NCBI RefSeq assembly: GCF_001581005.1
Contig: NZ_LHZV01000059.1
Span: forward strand, 45,841 to 109,840
Origin: Acetobacter orleanensis
GTDB taxonomy: Bacteria > Pseudomonadota > Alphaproteobacteria > Acetobacterales > Acetobacteraceae
Length of the DNA stretch: 64,000 bases
Direction: 5' to 3'
Each line of letters opens with the position of its first letter. Position 1 is the first letter of the stretch. Under the pieces are notes generated by a model that made no database searches, was not told the DNA's origin, and worked only from the letters and a program-made list of their open reading frames with translations. Positions 43,271-52,126 of this stretch are shown one piece after another. The translations under genes were made by a program, and so were the position numbers.

Positions 43271-44330
43271 GAGCATTTTCCTCTCAATCTGGCTCATATC
43301 CAGCAGTTGTAAAGAAGTTTGCGCATTCTTCTGGTGAGACCTGATTGATCAGTGTGCCGATCCTGTCCCAGAGAGCGTCGCGTGTGCGTTCTGCGGCTTT
43401 ACGGAGATGGGCTTTGAGTTTGGAGAAGGCTTTCTCGATTGGATTGAAGTCCGGGCTGTAGGGTGGGAGATAGCGCACGGTCGCTCCCGCAGCTTCGATG
43501 GCGGCCTGCACGCCGGGGCCTTTGTGAGAGCTGAGATTTTCCATGATGACAATGTCGTATGGCCGCAGATCGGGTATCAGCACGCGGTCGACGTAGGTCT
43601 GGAGGCTACGGCCATTGAACGGACCGTCCAGCACCATGGGAGCCACGATACCGCTCAGCCGCAACCCGGCGACGAACGTCGTCGTTTGCCAGTGACCGTG
43701 TGGCACGGCGGAACGCAGTCTCTGGCCGCGCCGACACCGCCCGTAGCGTCTTGTCATATTGGTGGAAGCCCAGGTTTCATCAATGAAGACCAGCCATGTC
43801 AGATCGAGATCGAGATCGGGCTGGGCATCGAACCAGTCCTGTCGTCGTGTCAGGATGTCCGGCCGCTCCTGTTCCGCCGCGTGAGCGGTCTTTTTTCCAT
43901 GTAATCTTATGACGGGCGAAAAAAACGCCAGAGTGTGCCAATGGCAAAGTGATGTCCGTCATCAGCCAGATGGTTACGGGTTTCCGCCAAGGTCAGGTCA
44001 TCTTTCCCGGCAATCAGCGCATGGATACGCCTCGCCTGCGCCTCGATCCGGTGAGACAGACGATCCCTGCCACGCGGTCTGGCGGCAGTGCTGCCGGTCG
44101 TGACAGCAAGAGCGCACCAGCGAACCGCACTCGCAGGACTGACGCCAAACCGTTCAGCCGCCTGACGACGCGACAGACCATACAATACAGCAGCGACAAC
44201 ACGTTCGAGAAGATCCAGAGACAATGTGCGTGATGACATCCACAACCAGCCTCCATTCCGGCTCTCATCTTGAATCAGATCACAACCACTTTGGGAATCC
44301 CTGATGATTCGTTCAGCGTGGAAAACGCTC
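43271..44330 (-). mobile_element. IS630-family insertion sequence with TA duplication
   Basis: The left end GAGCATTTTCC (43271) and the right end, inverted, GAGCGTTTTCC (44330) form imperfect terminal repeats of eleven bases. TA dinucleotides flank both ends (43269-43270 and 44331-44332), the target preference of IS630. Length is 1060 bases. The flanks differ: IS5 transposase on the left, TonB receptor remnant on the right, so the junction either existed before insertion or was altered by an adjacent deletion that kept a TA. Confidence 0.8.
43284..44239 (-). CDS. IS630 transposase, two frames
   Basis: The N-terminal frame (44239-43907) has the HTH VLYGLSRRQAAERFGVSPASAVRWC; the C-terminal frame has the DDE domain: VFIDETWASTNM, then IVIMENLSSHKGPGVQAA and PYSPDFNPIEKAFSKLKAHLRKAA. 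The frames join through a run of seven T (near 43917-43923), so one -1 slip (T TTT TTT) would give a single protein of about 318 residues; alternatively two extra bases, one in the T run and one in a later A run, have broken the gene. The second catalytic residue, normally Asp in MDNLxSHK, is Glu here. Activity is doubtful. Confidence 0.65.
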
Positions 44331-44332
44331 TA

Positions 44333-44547
44333 GACTTCCCCCCCGTATTGCTGCCGATACTATAGGAGCGTTCATAACTATCAACTGAACCATCCGCATT
44401 CAGATGTTGATTAAGCCAGGCGGAGTTTTGCGGTCTAAAAGTGGTATAACCAACATTGGATCCACCAGTTTCAGCACAGCTCGGCACACGGAAGCCACGA
44501 GAAAACGTTCCACGCAGTGCAAATTGCTCTCCGGATTTGAAAATGAG
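44333..44547 (-). pseudogene. TonB-dependent receptor fragment
   Basis: About 71 codons on the minus strand read IFKSGEQFALRGTFSRGFR, VPSCAETGGSNVGYTTFRPQ and SYSIGSNTGGKS. 'LRGTFSRGFRVPS.AE' is a highly conserved barrel motif of TonB receptors. The fragment ends exactly at the IS630 right end and lacks plug and C-terminus. It is not a copy of the adjacent 1101-residue receptor. Confidence 0.7.
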
Positions 44548-44760
44548 GCCTGCTTTGCAATAAATATTTAGCGGACCGCATCTTAAATTTCTTCGCCTAA
44601 AGCGGCGCGTTATCGAACCACCATGCGGCATCGACAAATTGCGTGAGATATTTCTTATAAAGTTACCTCATTCTAAAATAATTTTTCGATATAAGTGAAA
44701 AATTAATATCCACTATAATGTAATCATAGAATATTCTAACGTTTAAGAATGAGCGCATAA

Positions 44761-44792
44761 AAAAGGGTCATCCCTTTCAGGATGACCCTTTT
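44761..44792 (-). terminator. Rho-independent terminator of TonB receptor
   Basis: A perfect thirteen-base stem (AAAAGGGTCATCC with GGATGACCCTTTT) and six-base loop, with further T residues on the minus strand, 55 bases after the stop of the TonB receptor gene. Confidence 0.9.
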
Positions 44793-44847
44793 GTTGTTTC
44801 TCAGTCATATCTCAAAGCGTTTATCTCGCTCTGAGATATCGTGCTCC

Positions 44848-47800
44848 TTAGAACTCCACCCCAGCCTCAACCTGGAAGTTTCGACCGATAATGGCATCCC
44901 AGTAGCGATTGGTGCTGCCCTGATAGGGGAACTGCGGCTTGGCATCAAATACGTTGTTCATCATGAAGCTGACATTGTAGTGCTTGGCAAATGTATAGCC
45001 GATGGTCGTGTTAAACGTGAAATACTGCTTCATGGTATTGTTCGGATAGACACCGTCAGCAACCTGAAGTTTGTATTTTGACTTGCCGTAATACATCATC
45101 TGCCACTGCACAAACAGCGGGCCACGCATATAGTTGAAGTTAGCCGTAAAATTATCACGCATATCCTGGCTCGTGCCCAGATATTCGTACTGGCTGGTCA
45201 GGATTGTGCCTTTATGAATAAAGCCATGCTTGTAATTGACGGTTGTCTGAATCGCACCATCATCATCCGAAAGACCAAGGCGTGAAAGCGGCAGATAATA
45301 TGACAGGTGCGCCTGCAACCCACGATAATGCTCTGTGCCGACGTTAAACAGCCCTTCCGTAAATCCTTCACTAATCTGACTGTTGCTATCACGATGGAAG
45401 GCGCTGCAATACTGGCTGTTCGGATAAGAAGTTGAGTCATAGCAGGCAGCCAGAATGTCTGTCATACCCAAGCTGGCAATTTCATTTTTTACGCGCACAT
45501 CATATACGTCCGCGCCCAACGTAAAGCCCTTGACCCAGCGTGGCTGCAATGACGCACCGGCGGTAAACTGCTTAGCCTGCTCGTTTTGCAGGTGTGGATT
45601 ACCACCCGATAGGCCTTTGATGGTGAACTTGTTGAAATTGGACTGAAAACCTGCTGGCACCTGCGCTTTGCGGCAGTTTGCCAGACGCACAGCCGGATTT
45701 GGCCCGGAGTTGATGGCCGTTACGTCGCACGGGTCCGTGCCATCATCAAATGTTGTGCTTTGAGGAGAATATAGTTCGGAAATAGACGGAACACGGAAGG
45801 ATGTTGTGTAATTGCCATGGAACACAATGTCCCGCACAGGGGCATAGCTGCCCCCACCTGAATAGGACCAGTATCCACCGTTCGCACTATTGTTCACGTA
45901 ACGACCGGAGCCTGTAGCTGTCAGCGCGTACACGCCGGGAATGTTCATTTGTGGGGAAACCAACGGAATCATGGTTTCGCCGTAAGCTTCATTCGTATGG
46001 TAGGATCCGGAACCATTGGTGACAGGTGCCGAGTTACCATATTGCTGGCGTGTACCATCAGCCATCAGCTCACCACGGTAGAAGTTCCCTGCGTTGAAAT
46101 CCATACCTTCAAACCGGTGTTCATACCCAATGTCATACGTCCAGTCTCCAGCAGGAAGCTTAACAACCGTGCTTCGCACGTCCGCGTTAAAGTCCCACTG
46201 CTGATTGATGGATTTTGTCCGTGCGTCTGTCTGGATATAGCGAGAGGCCGCGCTGCCACTCTGATTGACGCCAAAAGGATTGAGCGGAGAACAGGTAGAA
46301 TTGAGAGACGGATAGGCTGCGTTAGTATAACCAGAAGCGCAGACAATATTACCGCCCGGACCTTCCACCGCGTTCAATGCGTTAATATAGTTCTGCGTCA
46401 ACATTTCGCGCTGCGTGGTTGAAGAGCGGTATTCCCCATATTCCGCACTGCCTTTCCACTCAAATTTGCGACCGGCAAAATGAAAATCACCCTGAAGACC
46501 GCCGACAAAACGGAACAGGTTGGTATCTGTTGTATATTTTCCAGTGTAATAATCAGTATTGGCACGAGCCATGTAAAACTTGTCTGTCGGCAGGCCTGCC
46601 GCAGCGAGATTGTTTTTAATAATGGCACGCTCGGATGACGTGAGGAACGGGTTATCCGTGCTCAGCTCAAGTGCGCCATTAGGGTTTGTAACATCCGTCA
46701 TGGCATCGTTGAACATCTGCGTATTGTAATAGGGCTGATTTGCCATGTTGGAAACGGAAGACCTGACATACCAACCTTCAAACGATGCCCGGAGATGTTC
46801 CGTAATATCGTAATGACCCAGCATCGTGAGATTCAGACGCTGCTGGTTTGTCAGCAGGTTGTCATAGTTTGAAATCGGGAAGCCGTTGCTACTGCCCTTT
46901 TTACCTACCGCTGTAATGCCATCCCCTGTCAGAGTGCCATAGCTGAGCGGCACAAGAGACTTGCCATCCTGACTGAACACCAGCGGCTGCCCTGCCTGAT
47001 TTGTAATGGCTGTACCAATATTCTGCCCCTGATAGTTTGGATAATCATACAACGCGCCGGACATGGACGGTACACCGGCTGTTGTAAACGGCAGATAATA
47101 ACGGCCGCCACGCGCCAACTCATACCCGCTTCCATCGGCATTTCGCACATATTGCAAGCGTTTATCGCCTGCGCCGGTATAGTTGGCGCGATCAGCCGTG
47201 GTCATACCGAAAGTCTGGTTATATTCAGTATCAAACACGATGCTGCCACGGTCATGATCAAAGTGACGACCGACCTTGCCTGCAAGACGATAGCTGATGG
47301 CGTCCTGACGCTGGCTGAAGCCGGTCTGGCCGTCCATCTTCACGCCCTGATAATCATCATCCAAAACGAAGTTCTGCACACCAGCGATAGCATCAGACCC
47401 GTAAACCGGGCTGCCAGACCCCACGACTGTTTCCACTTTTTTGATAAGCAGCGAAGGGATATTAGCAATATCCACCGGCGTTCCCTGCACAGCACCACTG
47501 AGGGACCCTGTTGCAGAAGAAACAAAGCGGCGGCCGTTTACCAGTGTAAGGGTACGTTGCGCCCCCAGAGACAGCAGGTCTCCATAAGTTTGACCTGCGC
47601 CAAATGAGCCCTGCTGAGGGCCAAGTGTGCTGTTATCCGGCACGCCGTAGTTCGGGTTTTCACGCATCAGCGCAAGCCCGAGGTTGGTGTAGCCGCGCGC
47701 CTGAATCTGGTCGGCACCCAGATCCATTGTGGCCATTGTATTGGTCAGACGGTTCTGTAAGAGGCGGGAACCCGTAACCGTCACGTGTTCGGTGTTGGAT

Positions 47801-48153
47801 TCCATACCAGCACTGACAGTTTGAGCCTGCTGAAGCACTTTGGAAGACACTGACTGCTGGTCAGTCGTAGCCGCTTTGGTCTGCGTGACTGGAGAAAGCG
47901 GAACAGTAGCCTGAGATGAGGCTATGGGGCGCACCGAAGTCCCCGCAGTGCTTGCAGCCTGAGATGATGTCGCTTTCGCATGCGCTTTTTTGGCTTTACC
48001 GGATTTACCATGTGTACCAGAAGCAAGAGGCACTTTGGTCTGCGCTGCCGCGGTACCGCTTAATACAGGCACACTCACGGCAAGAACGGGCAAAACATAC
48101 AACAACGAAAACGATAGAGAAACGCGGCTTTTTTTATTTTGTCCGTGCTTCAT
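44848..48153 (-). CDS. TonB-dependent receptor, large
   Basis: About 1101 residues from MKHGQNKKSRVSL (an upstream TTG or ATG at 48180/48177 is possible). Signal peptide is cleaved near GTAAAQ, followed by an Ala/Thr/Ser-rich linker of about 80 residues and a TonB-box-like EHVTVTGSR. The plug has QIQARGYTNLGLALMRENPNYG, TLTLVNGRRFVSSAT and VETVVGSGSPVYGSDAIAGVQNFVLDDDYQGV; the barrel has FRVPSISELYSPQ and ends in EAGVEF. It belongs to the long-receptor group often used for carbohydrates, peptides or polyphenols rather than siderophores. Tandem 11-base repeats lie in the upstream region. Confidence 0.88.
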   Translation of the reverse strand: MKHGQNKKSRVSLSFSLLYVLPVLAVSVPVLSGTAAAQTKVPLASGTHGKSGKAKKAHAKATSSQAASTAGTSVRPIASSQATVPLSPVTQTKAATTDQQSVSSKVLQQAQTVSAGMESNTEHVTVTGSRLLQNRLTNTMATMDLGADQIQARGYTNLGLALMRENPNYGVPDNSTLGPQQGSFGAGQTYGDLLSLGAQRTLTLVNGRRFVSSATGSLSGAVQGTPVDIANIPSLLIKKVETVVGSGSPVYGSDAIAGVQNFVLDDDYQGVKMDGQTGFSQRQDAISYRLAGKVGRHFDHDRGSIVFDTEYNQTFGMTTADRANYTGAGDKRLQYVRNADGSGYELARGGRYYLPFTTAGVPSMSGALYDYPNYQGQNIGTAITNQAGQPLVFSQDGKSLVPLSYGTLTGDGITAVGKKGSSNGFPISNYDNLLTNQQRLNLTMLGHYDITEHLRASFEGWYVRSSVSNMANQPYYNTQMFNDAMTDVTNPNGALELSTDNPFLTSSERAIIKNNLAAAGLPTDKFYMARANTDYYTGKYTTDTNLFRFVGGLQGDFHFAGRKFEWKGSAEYGEYRSSTTQREMLTQNYINALNAVEGPGGNIVCASGYTNAAYPSLNSTCSPLNPFGVNQSGSAASRYIQTDARTKSINQQWDFNADVRSTVVKLPAGDWTYDIGYEHRFEGMDFNAGNFYRGELMADGTRQQYGNSAPVTNGSGSYHTNEAYGETMIPLVSPQMNIPGVYALTATGSGRYVNNSANGGYWSYSGGGSYAPVRDIVFHGNYTTSFRVPSISELYSPQSTTFDDGTDPCDVTAINSGPNPAVRLANCRKAQVPAGFQSNFNKFTIKGLSGGNPHLQNEQAKQFTAGASLQPRWVKGFTLGADVYDVRVKNEIASLGMTDILAACYDSTSYPNSQYCSAFHRDSNSQISEGFTEGLFNVGTEHYRGLQAHLSYYLPLSRLGLSDDDGAIQTTVNYKHGFIHKGTILTSQYEYLGTSQDMRDNFTANFNYMRGPLFVQWQMMYYGKSKYKLQVADGVYPNNTMKQYFTFNTTIGYTFAKHYNVSFMMNNVFDAKPQFPYQGSTNRYWDAIIGRNFQVEAGVEF

Positions 48154-48180
48154 CACTCTGCGATGTCTCTGCATCATCAA

Positions 48181-48808
48181 ACTTGGTCCCGACGCGTAAG
48201 AAGTGAAATAATTTTTACAAAGTCATAATGCTTTTCTGGACGGCTTTCCTGTGAGACCGAAAGCCCAAAACAGAGCGGAAAAACATTTTGGATAAGGAAT
48301 GATACATTTTCGACACACTCATCCCACATCAATGCATAATTATTGCATAATTATTGCATTAGACATGCGTAAATCACATGCATTGTATCTTTTTTGAAAT
48401 GTCGCTCTTTCTCGAAAAGCTACATCCCCACGGAATCGGGCGATCTTTCAGAGAGAAGATGTCCATATTAAACTGATGAAACAGAAAGATTTTGAGTGCG
48501 CCTCTTCTCAGGCAAACCATTATCGCGTTGCATCCCTGTATTGTGCATCCTGCATTCGCAAGCCACTCAGCGTAAGTTTCTTTTAAGTCACAGTGAAAAG
48601 ACACACCCCTAGCTGTTTCCTATAAAAAGCTGAGAGGCCGCGTTGAGCAGCGCAGAAATAATCCTTCTCCTAACAAGTAACGTTTGTAATAAAAAATAAG
48701 AATTTATTCAAAATTGAGACGATTTTTTAGCGGTTAAGCTCCTGTTCACAAGATCGCCTTAGAGCGATATACAGCTTAAAATTTTATACATTTAAAAGGA
48801 TTACTGTT
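48181..48808. other. Divergent intergenic region with tandem repeats
   Basis: About 630 bases between the TonB receptor and the CsgG-like gene, AT-rich and without a convincing gene. It holds the promoters of both. The repeat at 48333-48359 is listed separately. The stretch near 48610-48800 is especially AT-rich and lies directly before the csgG-like operon. Confidence 0.5.
48333..48359. repeat. Tandem 11-base repeat, possible operator
   Basis: TGCATAATTAT occurs twice in direct tandem and a third copy begins (TGCAT). Each unit contains the small palindrome ATAATTAT, and the period of eleven bases places the units on the same face of the helix. It lies about 180 bases upstream of the large TonB receptor gene, a position suited to a cooperative regulator such as a Fur-type protein. 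Confidence 0.5.
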
Positions 48809-49474
48809 TTGCGTTCTAACTTCTTTGCAAGGAGCGTTAGTCTGATCGGCCTTCTAGTGCTGGGTGGCTGCGCAACGGAATCCTCTCGCACATTGCCGGT
48901 GCCGGTCGTTGCTGTGGCACAAACGCCTTATAACGGCCCCCGCGTTAACATTGCCGCGGGCAAGTTCGCCAACCGCTCCAATTACATGAATGGCATTTTT
49001 TCCGATGGCATTGACCGGCTGGGCAATCAGGCGCGCACCATTCTGCTGACACGCCTTCAGCAAACCGGCCGCTTCAACGTGATGGACCGTGACAATCTGA
49101 CGGAAGGGCGTCAGGAAGCTGCCTTTCTTAAACAGGGCCAGAACATTCAGGGGGCCAACTATCTGATTACGGGCGATGTCACCGCATTTGGCCGTAAAGA
49201 AGTGGGGGACGAACAGCTATTTGGTATTGCTGGCCGTGGGCGCAAGCAGGTTGCCTACGCAAAAGTCAGCCTCCAGATTGTTAACCCGCTCACATCCCAG
49301 ATTGTCACGTCCAGTGAAGGCGCTGCGGAATATGCCTTGTCAGACCGTGAAGTGATCGGCTTTGGCAGCACCGCCAGCTATGATTCCACTCTGAACGGCA
49401 AGGTGCTGGATCTGGCAGTGCAGGATGCCGTCAATCATCTTGCACAGCAGGTGGATGCTGGTCAGATCCGCTAA
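48809..49474 (+). CDS. CsgG/HfaB-family lipoprotein
   Basis: 221 residues; starts with TTG at 48809, chosen because AGGA lies nine bases upstream and the signal peptide begins directly (lipobox VLGGC, Cys at about residue 21). The CsgG domain has AAGKFANRSNY, ARTILLTRLQQTGRFNVMDRDNLTEGRQEAAFLKQG and ANYLITGDVTAFGRKE, then YAKVSLQIVNPLTSQIV. CsgG proteins form outer-membrane secretion pores (curli) or holdfast anchors (HfaB). No curlin genes are present. It leads an operon with DUF4810 and DUF799 lipoproteins, a combination known from many proteobacteria. Confidence 0.88.
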   Translation: MRSNFFARSVSLIGLLVLGGCATESSRTLPVPVVAVAQTPYNGPRVNIAAGKFANRSNYMNGIFSDGIDRLGNQARTILLTRLQQTGRFNVMDRDNLTEGRQEAAFLKQGQNIQGANYLITGDVTAFGRKEVGDEQLFGIAGRGRKQVAYAKVSLQIVNPLTSQIVTSSEGAAEYALSDREVIGFGSTASYDSTLNGKVLDLAVQDAVNHLAQQVDAGQIR

Positions 49475-49526
49475 CAGGCGGCCTCATTTTCTATCTTTTT
49501 AAATCTCAGACTGGATTTTATTTTCT

Positions 49527-49901
49527 ATGTTAGTGTCCAAAAAAGCTCTGGTGGGCCTCGGCCTTCTGGGGTGCCTGACGGCCTGCTCCAATACAGACCG
49601 CACGCCGCCACTCTATAGCTGGCAGGATTTTTCTGCTCAGCAATATCTGTATCTCAAAGGGCAGACAGACCCGCAGGCGCAAATTATTGCACTGGAAAAG
49701 GATGTGCAGAAAGCACAGGCCAAGGGTCTGGCGCTGCCCCCGGGCTTCCATGCTCATCTGGGCATGCTCTACGCCACAACAGGCCGGACCGATCTGGCTC
49801 AGCAGGAATTCAGTCAGGAAAAAACCCTGTTTCCTGAATCCGCCACTTATATGAATTTCCTGCTGAACAATCTTGGCCAGAAGGCGCAGTCCTCCTCATG
49901 A
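49527..49901 (+). CDS. DUF4810 lipoprotein
   Basis: The protein has 124 residues with a lipobox (CLTAC, Cys near residue 20). The DUF4810 pattern is clear: PPLYSWQDFSAQQYLYLKGQ, then a helical TPR-like part (ALPPGFHAHLGMLYATTGRTDLAQQEFSQEKTLFPESATYMNFLL). It starts 52 bases after the csgG-like gene and overlaps the DUF799 gene by four bases. The family always occurs in this three-gene set, so it is probably a periplasmic partner of the CsgG-like pore. Confidence 0.9.
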   Translation: MLVSKKALVGLGLLGCLTACSNTDRTPPLYSWQDFSAQQYLYLKGQTDPQAQIIALEKDVQKAQAKGLALPPGFHAHLGMLYATTGRTDLAQQEFSQEKTLFPESATYMNFLLNNLGQKAQSSS

Positions 49902-50569
49902 AAGTCTCTCACCTCGCCCGCCTGTGCCTTTGCGCCGCTCTGCCGCTGATGGCCACAGCCTGCACCACACCGGCCAAAGCACCGGACTATACGGCATTCC
50001 GCTCCGCCAAACCGCGCTCTATTCTGGTTCTGCCGCCGGTTAACCACACGCCGGATGTCAACGCCTCAAACGGCCTGATTGCGCAAATGACCCAGCCACT
50101 TGCCGAAGGTGGCTATTACGTGGTGCCCGTAACGGTGGAAATTGAAACCTTCCGCCAGAACGGGCTGGATACGCCCGATGACATCATGCAGACACCGGCT
50201 GCAAAGTTGCAGTCCATCTTTGGTGCGGATGCTGCGTTATACACCACCGTTACGGCCTATGGGTCTGTTTATCAGGTGATCAGCAGTAACACGGTGGTCA
50301 CGGCAACATCCAAACTGGTGGACCTGAAAACCGGCAGCGTTCTGTGGAGCGGCACTGGCACGGCCAACAGCAGCGATGTCGGAGAGGCACAGGTCAATGC
50401 GGGTGGTCTGATTGGCGCTCTTGTTGGCGCGGCCATCAAGCAGGCCGTGCATAGCCTGACGGACCAGAGCTTTGACGTGGCGCATGTTGCGGCTCACCGT
50501 CTGCTGCATGTCGGGCCGCCGGATGGGCTGCTGTACGGTCCACGTTCCGTGAAATACGGCACGGACTGA
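49898..50569 (+). CDS. DUF799 (GNA1162-like) lipoprotein
   Basis: The protein has 223 residues with a lipobox (MATAC, Cys near residue 22). The domain has DYTAFRSAKPRSILVLPPVNHTPDVNAS, GYYVVPVTVEIETFRQNGLDTPDDIM and GADAALYTTVTAYGSVYQVI, followed by LVDLKTGSVLWSG, as in GNA1162. The fold resembles TolB N-terminal and CsgG-related domains. It is the third gene of the lipoprotein operon and is followed by a terminator 41 bases downstream. Confidence 0.9.
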   Translation: MKVSHLARLCLCAALPLMATACTTPAKAPDYTAFRSAKPRSILVLPPVNHTPDVNASNGLIAQMTQPLAEGGYYVVPVTVEIETFRQNGLDTPDDIMQTPAAKLQSIFGADAALYTTVTAYGSVYQVISSNTVVTATSKLVDLKTGSVLWSGTGTANSSDVGEAQVNAGGLIGALVGAAIKQAVHSLTDQSFDVAHVAAHRLLHVGPPDGLLYGPRSVKYGTD

Positions 50570-50610
50570 CTTTTCCGCATTGCGGGGAACACCCACACGT
50601 AGAGAGACAA

Positions 50611-50647
50611 AAAAAACCGGGAGAGCCGTCAGGCCATCCCGGTTTTT
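50611..50647. terminator. Bidirectional Rho-independent terminator
   Basis: AAAAACCGGGA (50613-50623) pairs with TCCCGGTTTTT (50637-50647). With A residues before and T residues after the stem it can end both the lipoprotein operon on the plus strand and the convergent ABM gene on the minus strand. Confidence 0.85.
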
Positions 50648-50669
50648 CAATGCTTGAAGCTAAGAAACT

Positions 50670-50972
50670 TCAGACCCCGGCGAGCGGTTTCAGCACATGG
50701 ACTGTAACCGGAGCATCCAGAAGGTCCTGCACACTGGCAATCATCGCCTTGAAGTGCGGGGTTTCCATATGCTCGTTCAGGCTCTGGCGACTGACCCAAC
50801 GTTCCACAAACACAAAGGTCTGCGGATCATCCTGATCCTTCTGCGGCACATAAGACAGGTTACCCGCTTCCTGCCGGGTTGGTGCTACACAGCCCTTCAT
50901 GGCGTCTGCCACCTGCTGTTCCGCACCCGGTTTGGCTTTTACAAAGGCGACAACTGTAATTTCTTCACTCAC
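50670..50972 (-). CDS. ABM-domain putative quinol monooxygenase
   Basis: The protein has 100 residues, a single antibiotic-biosynthesis-monooxygenase (ABM) domain with the dimeric alpha/beta barrel pattern: TVVAFVKAKPGAEQQVADAM, EAGNLSYVPQKDQDDPQTFVFVERW and EHMETPHFKAMI. Members such as YgiN oxidise quinols or have unknown roles. It has no cofactor motif. Single-gene unit, convergent with the lipoprotein operon. Confidence 0.85.
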   Translation of the reverse strand: MSEEITVVAFVKAKPGAEQQVADAMKGCVAPTRQEAGNLSYVPQKDQDDPQTFVFVERWVSRQSLNEHMETPHFKAMIASVQDLLDAPVTVHVLKPLAGV

Positions 50973-51062
50973 GGCGACTATCCTTTACTCAGATCGCTTT
51001 CAACACAGGCACAAAGTATAGCGGTAAACAAACTCTGCAAGGGAAGACCCTGCTGCACAGCG

Positions 51063-51998
51063 TTACCATGAATTTTGTGATCCACCGCCGCCGGAATCTC
51101 CACCACCTCCACTAAAGCCGCCACTGCTCCCGCCCCCTCCGAACGAGCCGCCGCCGCGGCCACCCCCACGGCTTTGCAAAATGATGGAAAGCAGGTTGAG
51201 GACCAGATTCAGGAAGAAGCTCCATTTCGCACTCCGCTCAGCCTGCACTTCCGGCGGCACATATCCCCCCGGATAAAGCGCTGCGCGGCGGCGGGACCGG
51301 CGAATGAGCCAGATGGGCAGCAGAACAAACAGAAGACCAAGCACAACCAGACCAATCAGCGCCTCCATGGCATCTGTTTGGGAATCTGGCTGTTGGCTGG
51401 CGGACGTGCCCCCGCCAATATCGGCAGGGTCCGCATGGGTCAGCACATTAGCCAGCGCATCCACAATCCCATTAACAGCCTGCGCATACTGGCCAGCCTG
51501 AAGGGCTGGTTTGGCGGCTTGCAGGATCTCGTTTGTTTGCAGGTCGGTCAGCGCGCCTTCCAGCCCGTAGCCGACTTCAATACGAGACTGGCGATCTGGA
51601 ATATCCAGCACCACCAGCAGGCCATTATCCACGCCCTTTTTGCCAATGCCGGTTTTATGAAAAGCCTCATTGGCATAAAGGCTGATATCATCAACATGAC
51701 CGGGCAGAGAGACTACAATCTGCGGGTTGCCCGGCACGGTCTGGGAAATCTGGTAGAGCTTGTGGGAGAGTGCTGCGTTCTCATCGGCTGAAAGCACATT
51801 CTGCGGGTCCGTCACCCATTGCCGCAATACGACCCCATCATCCGCCGCTGCCGGAACAGCCAAGGCCGCACCAAGCCCACACAACACCAGACAGACAAAC
51901 GCGACCAACCTGATGACACAGGCCAACCGCGATAACTCACGCCCCTCCGCGCACACGACAGGCTGGCTGGCATAGAGAGCCGCCACACGCGCAGACAT
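51063..51998 (-). CDS. TPM-domain membrane protein (YgcG-like)
   Basis: About 311 residues from MSARVAALYASQ; frames further upstream look non-coding. A signal peptide (about residues 25-50, ending AVPAAA) precedes the TPM domain, with WVTDPQNVLSADENAALSHKL, PQIVVSLPGHVDDISLYANEAFHKTGIGKKGVDNGLLVVLDIPDRQSRIEVGYGLEGALTD. A membrane helix (LIGLVVLGLLFVLLPIWLI) and a Gly/Ser-rich tail follow. Such proteins accompany LemA and are thought to act in envelope stress or membrane protein quality. The lemA gene lies 128 bases upstream on the same strand. Confidence 0.87.
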   Translation of the reverse strand: MSARVAALYASQPVVCAEGRELSRLACVIRLVAFVCLVLCGLGAALAVPAAADDGVVLRQWVTDPQNVLSADENAALSHKLYQISQTVPGNPQIVVSLPGHVDDISLYANEAFHKTGIGKKGVDNGLLVVLDIPDRQSRIEVGYGLEGALTDLQTNEILQAAKPALQAGQYAQAVNGIVDALANVLTHADPADIGGGTSASQQPDSQTDAMEALIGLVVLGLLFVLLPIWLIRRSRRRAALYPGGYVPPEVQAERSAKWSFFLNLVLNLLSIILQSRGGGRGGGSFGGGGSSGGFSGGGGDSGGGGSQNSW

Positions 51999-52126
51999 GC
52001 CAGCACCCTTATCGGATTGAAGGCCCAGACCACCCGCGCACGGAAGATCCGTCTGCCTCCAAAACCGCGCAAGGCGGGATACGGGATGATACTGCCGCAT
52101 GGTGCTGTGCCTCAACGCGCTAGGTT

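Noticed and set aside
44275..44637. Intact 120-residue gene
   Set aside because: Its middle is a TonB receptor fragment and its end runs into the IS630 terminal repeat, so it is a chimeric remnant.
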